Source of the DNA: Spongiibacter tropicus DSM 19543
GTDB taxonomy: Bacteria > Pseudomonadota > Gammaproteobacteria > Pseudomonadales > Spongiibacteraceae
Direction: 5' to 3'
Assembly: GCF_000420325.1 (NCBI RefSeq)
Contig: NZ_ATUS01000001.1
Span: 624,463-688,462, forward strand
Length of the DNA: 64,000 bases
How positions within the stretch are numbered: the first letter of the stretch is position 1; every line of letters starts with the position of its first letter. This document shows positions 38,676-47,300 of the stretch, piece by piece. The notes beneath the pieces were generated by a model that saw only the letters and a program-made list of their open reading frames with translations, was not told the origin of the DNA and ran no database searches. A program made the position numbers and the translations under genes.

Positions 38676-39815
38676 TTAGGTCAGCACCCCGTCAGCGCGC
38701 AGCGCAGCGAGGCTGTCGGCGTCGTAACCCAAGCCGGCAAGGACCGCATCCGTGTCTACACCCTGCAAGGGCGCCGGCTTTGGGGTTGCCGGTTCACTGC
38801 GACTGAACTTGGGTGCCGGACAAGGCTGAACGTGTCCCCCCACGTCCACAAAGCTGTTGCGGGCGACATTGTGGGGATGCTTTGGCGCCTCGCTCATGGA
38901 CAGTACCGGTGCAACGCAGGCATCTGTGCCCTCCAACAGGTCACACCAGGCATCGCGGGTTCGGGTCTTAAACAGCGCCTGTAATTGCTCTTTGAGTTCA
39001 GGCCAACGCTCTACATCGTATTGATTGCCAAAGACCGTTTCATCCAGCCCCATCAATTCTTTCAGCAGTTGATAAAACTGTGGTTCGATGGGCCCCACCG
39101 ACAGGTATTTGCCGTCCTGGGTTTCATATACTTCGTAAAAATGCGCGCCGGTATCGAGCACGTTGACACCGCGCTCGTCGCGCCATCCAAAGGCACCGAG
39201 ATTGTAGTAGCTGTACATCATATGCATCAGCGCAGCCGAGCCCTCGACCATGGATACATCCACAACTTGCCCCTTCCCGCTGCGGCCCGCTTCCAGCATG
39301 GCGGAGACGACACCGAACGCCAGGAACATACCTCCGCCGCCGAAATCGCCAACGAGATTGAGTGGCGGCACCGGTTTGTCACCAGCGCGACCAATACCGT
39401 GCAGCGCACCAGAGAGCGAGATGTAGTTGATATCGTGCCCAGCGGCCTGAGACATCGGTCCTGTCTGCCCCCAACCGGTCATTCGTCCATAAACCAACTT
39501 GGGGTTGCGGGCCATGCAGTCGTCAGGACCGATACCCAAACGCTCGGCAACACCGGGGCGAAAGCCTTCAATCAGCGCGTCGGCGGTTTCACATAGTTTA
39601 AGCAGGGCTTCCACCGCGCGAGGGTCTTTCAAATTCAGAGCAATGGATTTTTTGCCGCGTTCGCTGATGCTGTTTATCGGTGCACTGCCCTCGGCAGCAG
39701 ACTTGCGTGTGACGGAAATCACTTCCGCTCCCATATCGGCAAACATCATTCCGGCAAACGGCGCGGGCCCCAGGCCCTCTATTTCGATAATACGCAGCCC
39801 CTGAAGTGGTCCCAT
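38676..39815 (-). CDS. CaiB/BaiF CoA-transferase family protein, alpha-methylacyl-CoA racemase type
   Basis: A 379-residue class III CoA-transferase-fold protein that matches alpha-methylacyl-CoA racemases. Expected catalytic residues align: H127 in AAGHDINY, D157 in LVGDFGGGG and E244 in GPIEPQF. Such racemases invert the 2-methyl centre of branched acyl-CoAs, for example cholesterol side-chain intermediates. The ATG at 39815 has CAGGAG upstream; the longer frame was trimmed by 28 residues. The steroid-degrading context fits side-chain metabolism, but no enzyme of that pathway is directly linked. Confidence 0.87.
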   Translation of the reverse strand: MGPLQGLRIIEIEGLGPAPFAGMMFADMGAEVISVTRKSAAEGSAPINSISERGKKSIALNLKDPRAVEALLKLCETADALIEGFRPGVAERLGIGPDDCMARNPKLVYGRMTGWGQTGPMSQAAGHDINYISLSGALHGIGRAGDKPVPPLNLVGDFGGGGMFLAFGVVSAMLEAGRSGKGQVVDVSMVEGSAALMHMMYSYYNLGAFGWRDERGVNVLDTGAHFYEVYETQDGKYLSVGPIEPQFYQLLKELMGLDETVFGNQYDVERWPELKEQLQALFKTRTRDAWCDLLEGTDACVAPVLSMSEAPKHPHNVARNSFVDVGGHVQPCPAPKFSRSEPATPKPAPLQGVDTDAVLAGLGYDADSLAALRADGVLT

Positions 39816-39900
39816 TACATACTCCTGTCGTTGAGTTCGGGCCGTCACCGCCAACATGCTGACAGCCTTTTTTGTTATGTCTTTTAAGGTACCGGGCATA

Positions 39901-39921
39901 AAAAAGGCGGCCCGAGCCGCC
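39901..39921 (-). terminator. Terminator after the TetR gene
   Basis: On the minus strand GGCGGC pairs with GCCGCC (39906-39921, 4-base loop), followed by TTTTTT. It lies about 70 bases after the TetR stop and before the racemase promoter. Confidence 0.82.
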
Positions 39922-39990
39922 CATTATTACGATCGACAGAGTGCGAATCCAGCGCACCGCGCGCCAACTATGGTTCGCACACAATTAAAA

Positions 39991-40605
39991 TCAGGGTCTG
40001 ATGAGCGTATAGAGGCTGCCAGCAATATCCTCCGCGGACGATGACGGCGCAAGCGGCGCAACCGCTTCCTCTCCGTTTCCTTCGGTTTCGGTGGCCTCGT
40101 CTCTCGAGACACGCTGCAATGCACTGTGCAAGGCCGCGCCCAGCAGGAGATTGCTGGCAACAGCAATGTCGGCAGCCTGCGCAACACGGCCTTCGCACTG
40201 AAAGATTTTCAGCCGATGCTGTAATTTGCAGTACAGGGGAAACAGGCTCATCTCATGCATCTGCCCCGAGGCATCGCGCATGCCGCCGGTCCAAAGCGCC
40301 GCCATCAGCGGCACAACCTCTGCGTAAAAGGCCTCGGCACTGAGGTAAACCTGACAGAGCCACAACTCCATTTCAGCGCCGTTATCCTGCTCTATGCACT
40401 GCTCGACGACCAGTCGTTCAGGCAGGCGCTCACCAACCAATGCCCGCAGCAGACCCGCCTTGTCGCCAAAATTGTTAAAGACACTGGCCTCCGTTGTGCC
40501 GGCTCTGGAGGCAACACCCCGCGTCGTGAGGGCCGCAACCCCCTCATCGCAGAGCAGCCCGTGGGCAGCATCCAGCAATCGTTCTCGCACTCTCGGTCTC
40601 GCCAC
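39991..40605 (-). CDS. TetR family transcriptional regulator
   Basis: A 204-residue TetR-type repressor. The N-terminal helix-turn-helix (about 8-55) reads RERLLDAAHGLL then GVASRAGTTEASVFNNFGDKAGLL. The C-terminal ligand domain is poorly conserved, as usual. It is divergent from the crotonase gene across 122 bases containing a 25-bp inverted repeat, so it likely controls that gene and itself. An acyl-CoA ligand would fit the neighbours, by inference. Confidence 0.86.
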   Translation of the reverse strand: MARPRVRERLLDAAHGLLCDEGVAALTTRGVASRAGTTEASVFNNFGDKAGLLRALVGERLPERLVVEQCIEQDNGAEMELWLCQVYLSAEAFYAEVVPLMAALWTGGMRDASGQMHEMSLFPLYCKLQHRLKIFQCEGRVAQAADIAVASNLLLGAALHSALQRVSRDEATETEGNGEEAVAPLAPSSSAEDIAGSLYTLIRP

Positions 40606-40661
40606 TATTACTCACTCCATTGATATCGGCTAATGCTTATTACACCCGAGCAACGGCTTTG

Positions 40662-40686
40662 AGCGCAAGACAGCACACATTGCGCT
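40662..40686. promoter_or_regulatory. Inverted repeat, candidate TetR operator
   Basis: Seven-base arms AGCGCAA and TTGCGCT are separated by 11 bases, in the middle of the TetR/crotonase divergent promoter region. Size and place fit a TetR-type operator. Confidence 0.45.
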
Positions 40687-40727
40687 AAGATCGCGGCTTA
40701 ACAAAACAATAAGTCGGAGCCGCAGCC

Positions 40728-41525
40728 ATGACAGTCTCAGGATCTGTATCGGTAAAAATGGAAGGCGACATCTGCCATATTTCCATCCAACGCCCGGAGC
40801 AACGCAATGCCGTTGATGGCCCTACCGCACGCGCTCTGGCCCAAGCGTTCCGGATGTTTGACAAGAACACCGAGGCAAAAGTTGCCATCCTCAGTGGCAC
40901 GGGAGGACATTTTTGCGCCGGTGCCGATTTACATGCCTTTGCCAGTGGCGACCCCGACAAACATAACCCCTTGAGTGAACGCGGAGACGGGCCCATGGGG
41001 CCGACGCGCATGCAGTTAAGCAAACCCGTCATCGCCGCCGTGGATGGCTACTGCGTGGCAGGCGGACTGGAGCTTGCGCTATGGTGTGATCTTCGCGTTG
41101 CCAGCGAACATGCCGTCTTCGGGGTTTTCTGCCGGCGGTTCGGGGTACCGCTTATCGACGGTGGCAGCATTCGCCTGCCGCGGCTAATCGGACAGAGCCG
41201 CGCAATGGATATGATTCTCACCGGCCGCCCCGTCGATGCGCAGGAAGCCTTGAGTTTTGGGCTTGCCAATCGGGTCGTCCCCCATGAACAACTGGAAGAG
41301 CAGGCTCTGTCACTGGCCCGGCAAATAGCCAGCTTTCCCCAGCAATGCCTGCGCAACGACCGCGAGAGTGCGCTGACGCAATGGTCGATGAGCGAGGCAG
41401 ACGCCATTCACGCTGAATTTGCCTTGGGACTGGAAACGCTGAGAAGCGGCGAATCACGCAATGGCGCCACCGCGTTCGCACAGGGGCGCGGCCGTCATGG
41501 CGATTTTCAGAACAGCGAACCCTGA
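40728..41525 (+). CDS. Crotonase (enoyl-CoA hydratase/isomerase) family protein
   Basis: A 265-residue crotonase-fold enzyme. The first oxyanion-hole segment is HFCAGADLHAF and the second is YCVAGGLELALWCDLRVA. At the positions of the two catalytic Glu of rat enoyl-CoA hydratase I read Cys in FGVFCRRFGVP and Asp in AMDMILTG, so this may not be a classical hydratase; the LIDGG segment carries an acidic residue common to this subgroup. CGGAG precedes the ATG. It is controlled from the promoter shared with the TetR gene. Its 3' end overlaps the convergent MOSC gene by 19 bases. Confidence 0.85.
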   Translation: MTVSGSVSVKMEGDICHISIQRPEQRNAVDGPTARALAQAFRMFDKNTEAKVAILSGTGGHFCAGADLHAFASGDPDKHNPLSERGDGPMGPTRMQLSKPVIAAVDGYCVAGGLELALWCDLRVASEHAVFGVFCRRFGVPLIDGGSIRLPRLIGQSRAMDMILTGRPVDAQEALSFGLANRVVPHEQLEEQALSLARQIASFPQQCLRNDRESALTQWSMSEADAIHAEFALGLETLRSGESRNGATAFAQGRGRHGDFQNSEP

Positions 41526-42040
41526 GGTGCTGCCGGCAAGGACGATTCGGGCAAAGGCCGCAGACGATCTCCCACCGCAATGCGGCCAGTACGCACAACT
41601 TTTGCACAAAGACCGCCGTAGCCCAGCATGGCCACTACGCCGCCCCGCCCTAGCACCTCATCCATGCGAGAACAGGGATGGCAGAGTGCAGTCGCCTGAA
41701 AGATTGCCTCACCAATCTGAAAATACTGATAGCGCAGCGCGTTCAAGTTAATCCCCGAAACCAGCAGATTACGACGCAATAATGCCGGGTTAATCTCTGC
41801 TCGCCCCAGATGGCGGGCAATACTGGCAATAAACTCTGTACTGATCAGTGAAATCTGGCGACCAGATCCGGCCCGGCCGCCCATCCGGCGATCGCCCTCC
41901 AAGCCATACCCTTCCACCGCTACGGTAGATGGCAAGGACAACATCGGCTCGCGACGCTGAGGGCGAACGCCAATCCACGTCAGCTCACCCTCAGGTAAAT
42001 CGCGGAGATAGCGAGCGAGAAGCCTCCCCTGCGCGTTCAT
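41507..42040 (-). CDS. MOSC domain protein
   Basis: A 177-residue MOSC protein. The core signature is GLEGDRRMGGRAGSGRQISLIS, followed by LLRRNLLVSGINLNAL and the conserved Cys in ALCHPCSRMDEVL. MOSC domains bind sulfur and molybdenum-linked ligands and are found in molybdenum cofactor sulfurases, mARC and YiiM; stand-alone members are usually of unknown role. It is the last gene of the six-gene operon, with its ATG overlapping the stop of the sterol-desaturase-type gene by four bases. Confidence 0.85.
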   Translation of the reverse strand: MNAQGRLLARYLRDLPEGELTWIGVRPQRREPMLSLPSTVAVEGYGLEGDRRMGGRAGSGRQISLISTEFIASIARHLGRAEINPALLRRNLLVSGINLNALRYQYFQIGEAIFQATALCHPCSRMDEVLGRGGVVAMLGYGGLCAKVVRTGRIAVGDRLRPLPESSLPAAPQGSLF

Positions 42041-42828
42041 TCCTCTTTCTCCTTGCGCCGCTCAAACGGCGACCACAACAGAAACCACAGGCCCTGAGGA
42101 AGCTGTCGCGGCTCCGGCAAACCAAGCTGCACCGCGTTGCCTGCCTGCGCACGCGACTGAAAACTGCCGAAAAAACGATCCCAGCAACTCAGGCTGAAAC
42201 CGAAGTTATGCTGACTTTCCTGCCAACGCCGGGAGTGGTGAATCCGGTGCAGTTGCGGGGTGATCAGCCAGGATCGAAGTCGGCGCTCCAGCGCCTCTGG
42301 CAACGCGATATTGCTGTGATTGAACAGCGCACAGGCGTTCAACCAAACCTCGAACAGCAATACGGCCAACGCCGGTAATCCCAACAGAGCAACCGCAATG
42401 GCCTTAATCAGCATCGATAAGAGGAACTCCACCGGGTGAAATCGCAAGCCGGTACTCACATCAACGGCCAGATCGGCGTGGTGTACCCGGTGCAGACGCC
42501 ACAACCAGGGTATGCGATGAAACAGGCGGTGTTGCCAGTAAATCAGCATATCCAGCAGCAGGATACCCAGCGGCACCGACACCAATAATGGCAACGCCAG
42601 TTGATTTGCGACCCCTACACCCTGCTCAGACGCCCACAGGGCAACCCCGGTTGCCGCAACGGGAAATACCAGTCGCAACAGTAATGTCCCCAGCAGTGAT
42701 AAGCCCAGATTACTGGCCCAACGGCGGCGCTCGGCAGGGCGAAACGGACGCCACCATTCCAGTAGCGCAAACACCGTAAAGACCAGCAAAAAGCTGCTCA
42801 GGCGCAGTGCAGCCTCCCAGTCAGTCAT
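42037..42828 (-). CDS. Sterol desaturase / fatty acid hydroxylase family membrane protein
   Basis: A 263-residue integral membrane protein with an N-terminal helix near residues 7-24 and more hydrophobic segments. Histidine clusters of the di-iron hydroxylase superfamily are present: HRLFHRIPWLWRLHRVHHAD, then HSNIALP and PQLHRIHHSR. The family hydroxylates or desaturates lipid chains and sterols. Start at ATG 42828 overlaps the preceding glycosyltransferase stop by four bases. Substrate is not evident; the operon context suggests a modified membrane lipid. Confidence 0.87.
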   Translation of the reverse strand: MTDWEAALRLSSFLLVFTVFALLEWWRPFRPAERRRWASNLGLSLLGTLLLRLVFPVAATGVALWASEQGVGVANQLALPLLVSVPLGILLLDMLIYWQHRLFHRIPWLWRLHRVHHADLAVDVSTGLRFHPVEFLLSMLIKAIAVALLGLPALAVLLFEVWLNACALFNHSNIALPEALERRLRSWLITPQLHRIHHSRRWQESQHNFGFSLSCWDRFFGSFQSRAQAGNAVQLGLPEPRQLPQGLWFLLWSPFERRKEKEE

Positions 42829-43466
42829 GTGACGACTCCCCCATAATCGGGCAGATGACAACAGCGCAGAAATGCCGCCGGCTGCCGGGATAAATCGTCA
42901 ATCACATCCACATCCGACAACGCCGGTCGCTCATGCCAAACCAGGCCCGCTGCGTGTAATCGGCGTCGCGTCTGTTCGGCAACGCGGGAGGTACTCCAAT
43001 CCACATTGTCAAAGACGCCGGGCGTTGCCTCTGGCAACCCCAGCAGGACATAACCGCCATCCTGTGCCGGGATCATCGCAGCGTCGCCTTGACGCAGACA
43101 GCTCATAGCCCAGTCGATATCGTCTCTCGCCAAGGAGGGACAATCGCTACCAATCAGGATGATAGGACCGCCATTTGCCGCTCGCTGCATACGCCCCCCC
43201 AAGTCGCCCTCACCTTGTGACACCGCAGTAAAGCGATCCAGATCAATCAGCGTCTGCCAGCGCGAATCCGAGGGCGGCGGCGTCAACCACAGCTCAAGTT
43301 CGGCACTGCCTTTCACCTCTTCACACAATGCCAAACACTGCTGCAACAGGGCCTCTGCGACCCTCGCGGCCCCCTGCTCACCCAGGGCGGGAATCAAGCG
43401 GGTCTTCGCCGTGCCGGGAGCAGGCAATTTGGCAAACACGCACAGGCGCACCGAGAGCGCGTTCAT
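42825..43466 (-). CDS. TIGR04282-type glycosyltransferase
   Basis: A 213-residue nucleotide-sugar-transferase-fold protein with CVFAKLPAPGTAKTRL near the start, IGSDCPSL near residue 100 and DGGYVLLGLP, the family hallmarks. TIGR04282 is named for arsenosugar biosynthesis because it often travels with TIGR04283, but no arsenic methyltransferase or radical SAM partner is seen here, so the sugar acceptor is open. ATGA-type overlaps join it to the genes on both sides. Confidence 0.87.
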   Translation of the reverse strand: MNALSVRLCVFAKLPAPGTAKTRLIPALGEQGAARVAEALLQQCLALCEEVKGSAELELWLTPPPSDSRWQTLIDLDRFTAVSQGEGDLGGRMQRAANGGPIILIGSDCPSLARDDIDWAMSCLRQGDAAMIPAQDGGYVLLGLPEATPGVFDNVDWSTSRVAEQTRRRLHAAGLVWHERPALSDVDVIDDLSRQPAAFLRCCHLPDYGGVVT

Positions 43467-44173
43467 CGTGGCTCCCGCTGCTCGGGGTAATAACTGCGCA
43501 ATAAGCGCTCAGCGGGCACACCCAAAAAATACTGCAGCCGCAGCCACCACATCAGCAGTACTGTGCGCAGGCAACCCTGCTGCTCCCAGCGACGACCTGA
43601 GCTGACTATCTTCTGGGACAAACACAGCGGCGGCGACTGTGCCCGCAGGCGCCGGCTAAGTTCAATATCCTCCATCAAGGGTTGTGGCGCGTAGCCCCCC
43701 TGCTCCAGAAATACCCCGCGCTGTACAAAAATCCCCATATCGCCCGTCGCTATCCCCGTCAGTCGAGAGCGCAGATTCATCAGTGTGGAAATCACCGGCA
43801 GCAGCCGAGGGCGGCCCGACAACTGGATATCAAAGCGGCCCCACTGGGCCCGACCATGGCGACACACGTCGAGCAGCGCCTCGATGGCCGGTCGATTGAG
43901 CTCGGTATCGATATGCAAAAACAATAGATAACGCCCGCTCACCACCGCCGCCCCGGCATTCATTTGCCGGGCACGCCCAGGTTCACTGCAAATCACTCGC
44001 ATACCCTGCTCACGCAGGTACTCCTGTGAGCCATCACAACTGCCGCCATCAACAAACAGCCACTCGACATGAGGATAGGCAGCCTGCCAGCGGCGTAGAC
44101 GAGGCAACATCTTCGACAGTAATGACCGTTCGTTCAGCAGCGGCAGAACAACACTCAACAACGGCTCAGCCAT
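43463..44173 (-). CDS. TIGR04283-type family 2 glycosyltransferase
   Basis: A 236-residue GT-A glycosyltransferase starting LLSVVLPLLNERSLL, with the metal-binding LHIDTEL segment and LMEDIELSRRLRA near residue 165. Such enzymes use a nucleotide sugar. Its TIGR04282 partner follows in a four-base overlap. The ATG at 44173 overlaps the end of the DUF547 gene by 8 bases; an upstream GTG (44182) is an alternative. The arsenosugar label of the family is a name, not evidence of function here. Confidence 0.87.
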   Translation of the reverse strand: MAEPLLSVVLPLLNERSLLSKMLPRLRRWQAAYPHVEWLFVDGGSCDGSQEYLREQGMRVICSEPGRARQMNAGAAVVSGRYLLFLHIDTELNRPAIEALLDVCRHGRAQWGRFDIQLSGRPRLLPVISTLMNLRSRLTGIATGDMGIFVQRGVFLEQGGYAPQPLMEDIELSRRLRAQSPPLCLSQKIVSSGRRWEQQGCLRTVLLMWWLRLQYFLGVPAERLLRSYYPEQREPR

Positions 44174-44981
44174 CACTCGCACTCTCTGCCACAGTGGCCG
44201 TATCGTTCAAGCGCCAGTCATAATCTGAAAACGCGATGGGCAGGCGCCGGGCACGCAGGGCAGACAAGGCCTCCGCCGTCAGCCTCAGCTCATCGGCGTA
44301 GCCTGCCAGAAACGCCTCCAGCGACGACTGCCCGCGCCAGCCCTGCTCGAAGTCCTTGCCATACCAGTCAAAAATTTTCGACAGATATAGCTGACCATCA
44401 CGCAGGCCATTGCGCTCGCGATCAGCCAAAAAGCGACGAGTGGCCTGATCGAGCTGGCTTTCAAGGACCTCTCCTCGATACGCCTCATCACGCAATGCCG
44501 GGCAGCCAATACTGGCGCAATTCACCGCAAAATGGATACGTGGCTCACTGAACTGCCGTCGGATCATCCCGTGCTCAATGTCATCTAGGCTGCGCTTTTT
44601 ACCCAAGAGCGGAATAAAACGCTGCCGCCAGGGAGAGCGAAACCAACCACCGATCTCCTTGATCGAATCAATCTCACCATAATGTCGGAGCACCAGCTCA
44701 ACCGTCCAGGCGTTGTAAGCATTGATAAGAAACGCCAGCTGTCGCGCCGCCGACCACGTCCCGTAAACCTCTGGCTCAATAGCAGACAGTGCCGCCAGAT
44801 AACGGGAAAGCTGATCGCGATCTGCGTTGAAGCCCTGGTAATCTACCGCGCTGGCATGACCGTTACGCAGTGTTTTCACATGCCGTGACAGCAGGCTTTG
44901 CCAGTCTTCATGCAAGGTATCAGCGCGCAGCGGCTTGGCCAGACCCAGCACACAGCAGAGCGCAATCAGCCAGTGCCGCAT
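44166..44981 (-). CDS. DUF547 domain protein, exported
   Basis: A 271-residue protein with a predicted signal peptide (about 1-20, ending PLRA) and a DUF547 region. Segments include AFLINAYNAWTVELVL and the Cys-containing HFAVNCASIGCPALRDEAY, the family core. The function of DUF547 is unknown; its fold resembles thiol-type hydrolases. The start at 44981 has a strong GGAGGTGA site inside the end of the fusion gene and follows its stop by one base, so translation is coupled. Confidence 0.83.
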   Translation of the reverse strand: MRHWLIALCCVLGLAKPLRADTLHEDWQSLLSRHVKTLRNGHASAVDYQGFNADRDQLSRYLAALSAIEPEVYGTWSAARQLAFLINAYNAWTVELVLRHYGEIDSIKEIGGWFRSPWRQRFIPLLGKKRSLDDIEHGMIRRQFSEPRIHFAVNCASIGCPALRDEAYRGEVLESQLDQATRRFLADRERNGLRDGQLYLSKIFDWYGKDFEQGWRGQSSLEAFLAGYADELRLTAEALSALRARRLPIAFSDYDWRLNDTATVAESASDG

Positions 44982-44982
44982 A

Positions 44983-47151
44983 TCACTCACCTCCCCGCTG
45001 CCAGCGGAAGAGACGGGCCAACATCCCCAGCAACCACTCCGGCTGGCGCGCCTTGCGCCACTCTCCGGCGGCATACTTATTAGCCTCCGCCAAGGTGGGA
45101 TACGCATGCGTCGTCGCCAATATTTTGCCCAGCCCCAGACCGTGTTTCATGGCCAGCACATATTCCGCCAACAATTCGCCAGCCTGAGTGCCGACGATTG
45201 TGACCCCCAGAATTCGGTCTTTGCCGGGTGCCGTCAGGACTTTAACAAAACCCTGCGCTTCGCTTTCACAGATCGCGCGATCAAGATCTGCCAGATCATA
45301 GCGAGTCACATCCACCGCTATCCCCTGTTCTCTCGCGTCCTGCTCACTCAAGCCCACTGCCGCCACCTCCGGCGAGGTATAGGTCACTCGCGGCAAGACC
45401 TTGTAGTCCACCGCAAAGCGTTTCAGCCACCCAAAGAGCGCATTCACGCTGGCATACCAGGCCTGATGGGCGGCAACATGCGTTAGCGGAAGTGGACCAT
45501 CCACCACATCTCCCGCCGCATAAATATGTGGGAACGCCGTTTGCAGAAAGCGATTGGTCTCCAGCGGTGCCTCTGTACTGACCCCCAGCGTTTCCAGCCC
45601 AAACCCGCTGAGACGCGGACGGCGACCGACCGCGCAGATCAGCATGTCGTACGGTAGCGCCCGCACATCGCCGCTGGCCAGATCCTCGATCACCAGACAT
45701 TTTTCTCCGTCGCGCATTTCACAGCGCAGAGCGCGATGGCGACAGAACACATCGACACCGTCATCGGCAAACTGATGTGCCAACGCCACCGATACCTCGT
45801 CGTCCTCCCTGGGCAGCAAGCGAGGTGCCATTTCAACCAGACTCACGGCAGACCCCAGCTGGGCAAAACACTGACTCAGCTCACAACCAATGGCGCCACC
45901 GCCCAATACCAGTACCCGGCCCGGCGCAGTACTGAGACCGTCGAGACGGTTCCACAGTGTCTCGCTGGTTTCGAAGCCGTACTCAGTCAGCCCCGGAATC
46001 GGTGGCACAACCGGCTCCGCCCCCGTCGCCAGAACAATGTTGCGCGCCGTCAAACGCTGAGAGGGCCCGGAAGGCGGTTCGATTTCCAGCGTCCAGGGAT
46101 CGACAAATCGCGCGTAGCCCCGAATCACCTCCACACCCAGCTGCGTGTAACGCTCGACACTATCGTGAGGCGCAATATTGGCGATCACCCGCCTCACCCT
46201 AGACATTACTCTGGGGAAGTTAACCGTTGCAGGGCCCAGCTCTACACCGAAATCCTCAGCGCGGCGCGCCTGGGCAGCAAGGCGAGCGGATCGGATCAAA
46301 GCCTTACTCGGCACGCAACCGGTATTGAGGCAGTCGCCCCCCATCTCCCCCGCCTCGATCAAGGTCACTTTGGCACGCAGCGCAGCGGCGATATAAGCAC
46401 TGACCAGACCACCTGCTCCGGCGCCAATCACCAGCAAGTTGCGATCATACTGTTTAGGACGTGACCAGCCCCGGTAGATACGGCGGCGACGCAAGCCTTC
46501 CAGCACACGCTTGGCCAGCAGAGGAAAAATACCCAGCAGGGAGAACGCCAAGACCAGCGATGGCGAGAGAATACCCGCCAAACTATCGAGCTGGCCGAGC
46601 TGAACCCCGGCATTCACATAGACCGCGGTGCCCGGCAACATACCGAGCTGACTCACCCAGTAAAAGCGCCGGGCAGGCAGTGCCGTCAGCCCCATCAACA
46701 GGTTAATCAGGAAAAACGGAAACAGTGGCACCAAGCGCAGGGTAAACAGGTAAAAGCCACCCTCGCGCTCGATACCGGCATCAATACTTTTCAGGCGTTC
46801 GGGAAAGCGTTCTCGCAGGCTGTCGCGAAGCAGATAGCGGGCAACCAAAAATGCCAGGGTAGCGCCAATCGTCGACGCAAAGGACACTAACAACAGCCCC
46901 TGCCAAAAACCCAGCACAGCACCACCTGCAAGGGTCATTACCGCCGCGCCGGGTAACGACAGTGCAGTAACCAGCACGTAAGCAAGGAAGAACAGTAATG
47001 CAAATAACCAGGGCTGGGCCGCCTGCTTGTCAAGAATATCGCTGTGGAGCGCCTGCAGGCCGGACAGGCTGAGATAGTCGCCAAGACCGCTGAAAACAAA
47101 GCCGGCTACCAGCAGTAGCAGCAAGATCAGCAAGGCCCCTTTTTTTCGCAT
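44983..47151 (-). CDS. TVP38/TMEM64 membrane domain fused to a pyridine nucleotide-disulfide oxidoreductase
   Basis: A 722-residue fusion. Residues 1-225 form a multi-pass TVP38/TMEM64 (DedA-like) domain with the conserved PLFPFFLINLLMGLTALP and GMLPGTAVYVNAG segments. Residues 235-700 form a flavoprotein disulfide reductase: FAD motif VIGAGAGGLV (241-250), redox-active Cys pair C274/C279 in GDCLNTGCVPSK, NAD motif VLGGGAIGCE, and a C-terminal HAYPTLAE active-site His/Glu. No metal-binding N-terminal HMA or C-terminal Cys pair of mercuric reductase is seen. Start at ATG 47151 has GGGGA at 7 bases. It is the first gene of the six-gene operon, suggesting electron transfer at the membrane coupled to the lipid/sugar enzymes behind it. 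Confidence 0.88.
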   Translation of the reverse strand: MRKKGALLILLLLLVAGFVFSGLGDYLSLSGLQALHSDILDKQAAQPWLFALLFFLAYVLVTALSLPGAAVMTLAGGAVLGFWQGLLLVSFASTIGATLAFLVARYLLRDSLRERFPERLKSIDAGIEREGGFYLFTLRLVPLFPFFLINLLMGLTALPARRFYWVSQLGMLPGTAVYVNAGVQLGQLDSLAGILSPSLVLAFSLLGIFPLLAKRVLEGLRRRRIYRGWSRPKQYDRNLLVIGAGAGGLVSAYIAAALRAKVTLIEAGEMGGDCLNTGCVPSKALIRSARLAAQARRAEDFGVELGPATVNFPRVMSRVRRVIANIAPHDSVERYTQLGVEVIRGYARFVDPWTLEIEPPSGPSQRLTARNIVLATGAEPVVPPIPGLTEYGFETSETLWNRLDGLSTAPGRVLVLGGGAIGCELSQCFAQLGSAVSLVEMAPRLLPREDDEVSVALAHQFADDGVDVFCRHRALRCEMRDGEKCLVIEDLASGDVRALPYDMLICAVGRRPRLSGFGLETLGVSTEAPLETNRFLQTAFPHIYAAGDVVDGPLPLTHVAAHQAWYASVNALFGWLKRFAVDYKVLPRVTYTSPEVAAVGLSEQDAREQGIAVDVTRYDLADLDRAICESEAQGFVKVLTAPGKDRILGVTIVGTQAGELLAEYVLAMKHGLGLGKILATTHAYPTLAEANKYAAGEWRKARQPEWLLGMLARLFRWQRGGE

Positions 47152-47254
47152 CCTGTTGTCCCCGGTTGTATCCGTCACGTTGCCCGCTGTGTTCTACGCA
47201 AGCCATGGCAGCAACGATTCCACAAATACCGGGCGGCGCCAAGCGCAGACAAAA

Positions 47255-47279
47255 AAATACCCGGACGTGCCGGGTATTC
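47255..47279 (-). terminator. Rho-independent terminator after dps
   Basis: On the minus strand AATACCCGG pairs with CCGGGTATT (arms 47256-47264 and 47270-47278, 5-base loop), followed by TTTTTT. It ends the dps transcript. Confidence 0.88.
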
Positions 47280-47300
47280 GGGTCAGCGCCGGTTGCTATC

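Noticed and set aside
44983-47151. Calling the fusion gene mercuric reductase (merA)
   Set aside because: It lacks the HMA domain and the C-terminal Cys pair and has no mer genes around it; only the general disulfide reductase core is shared.
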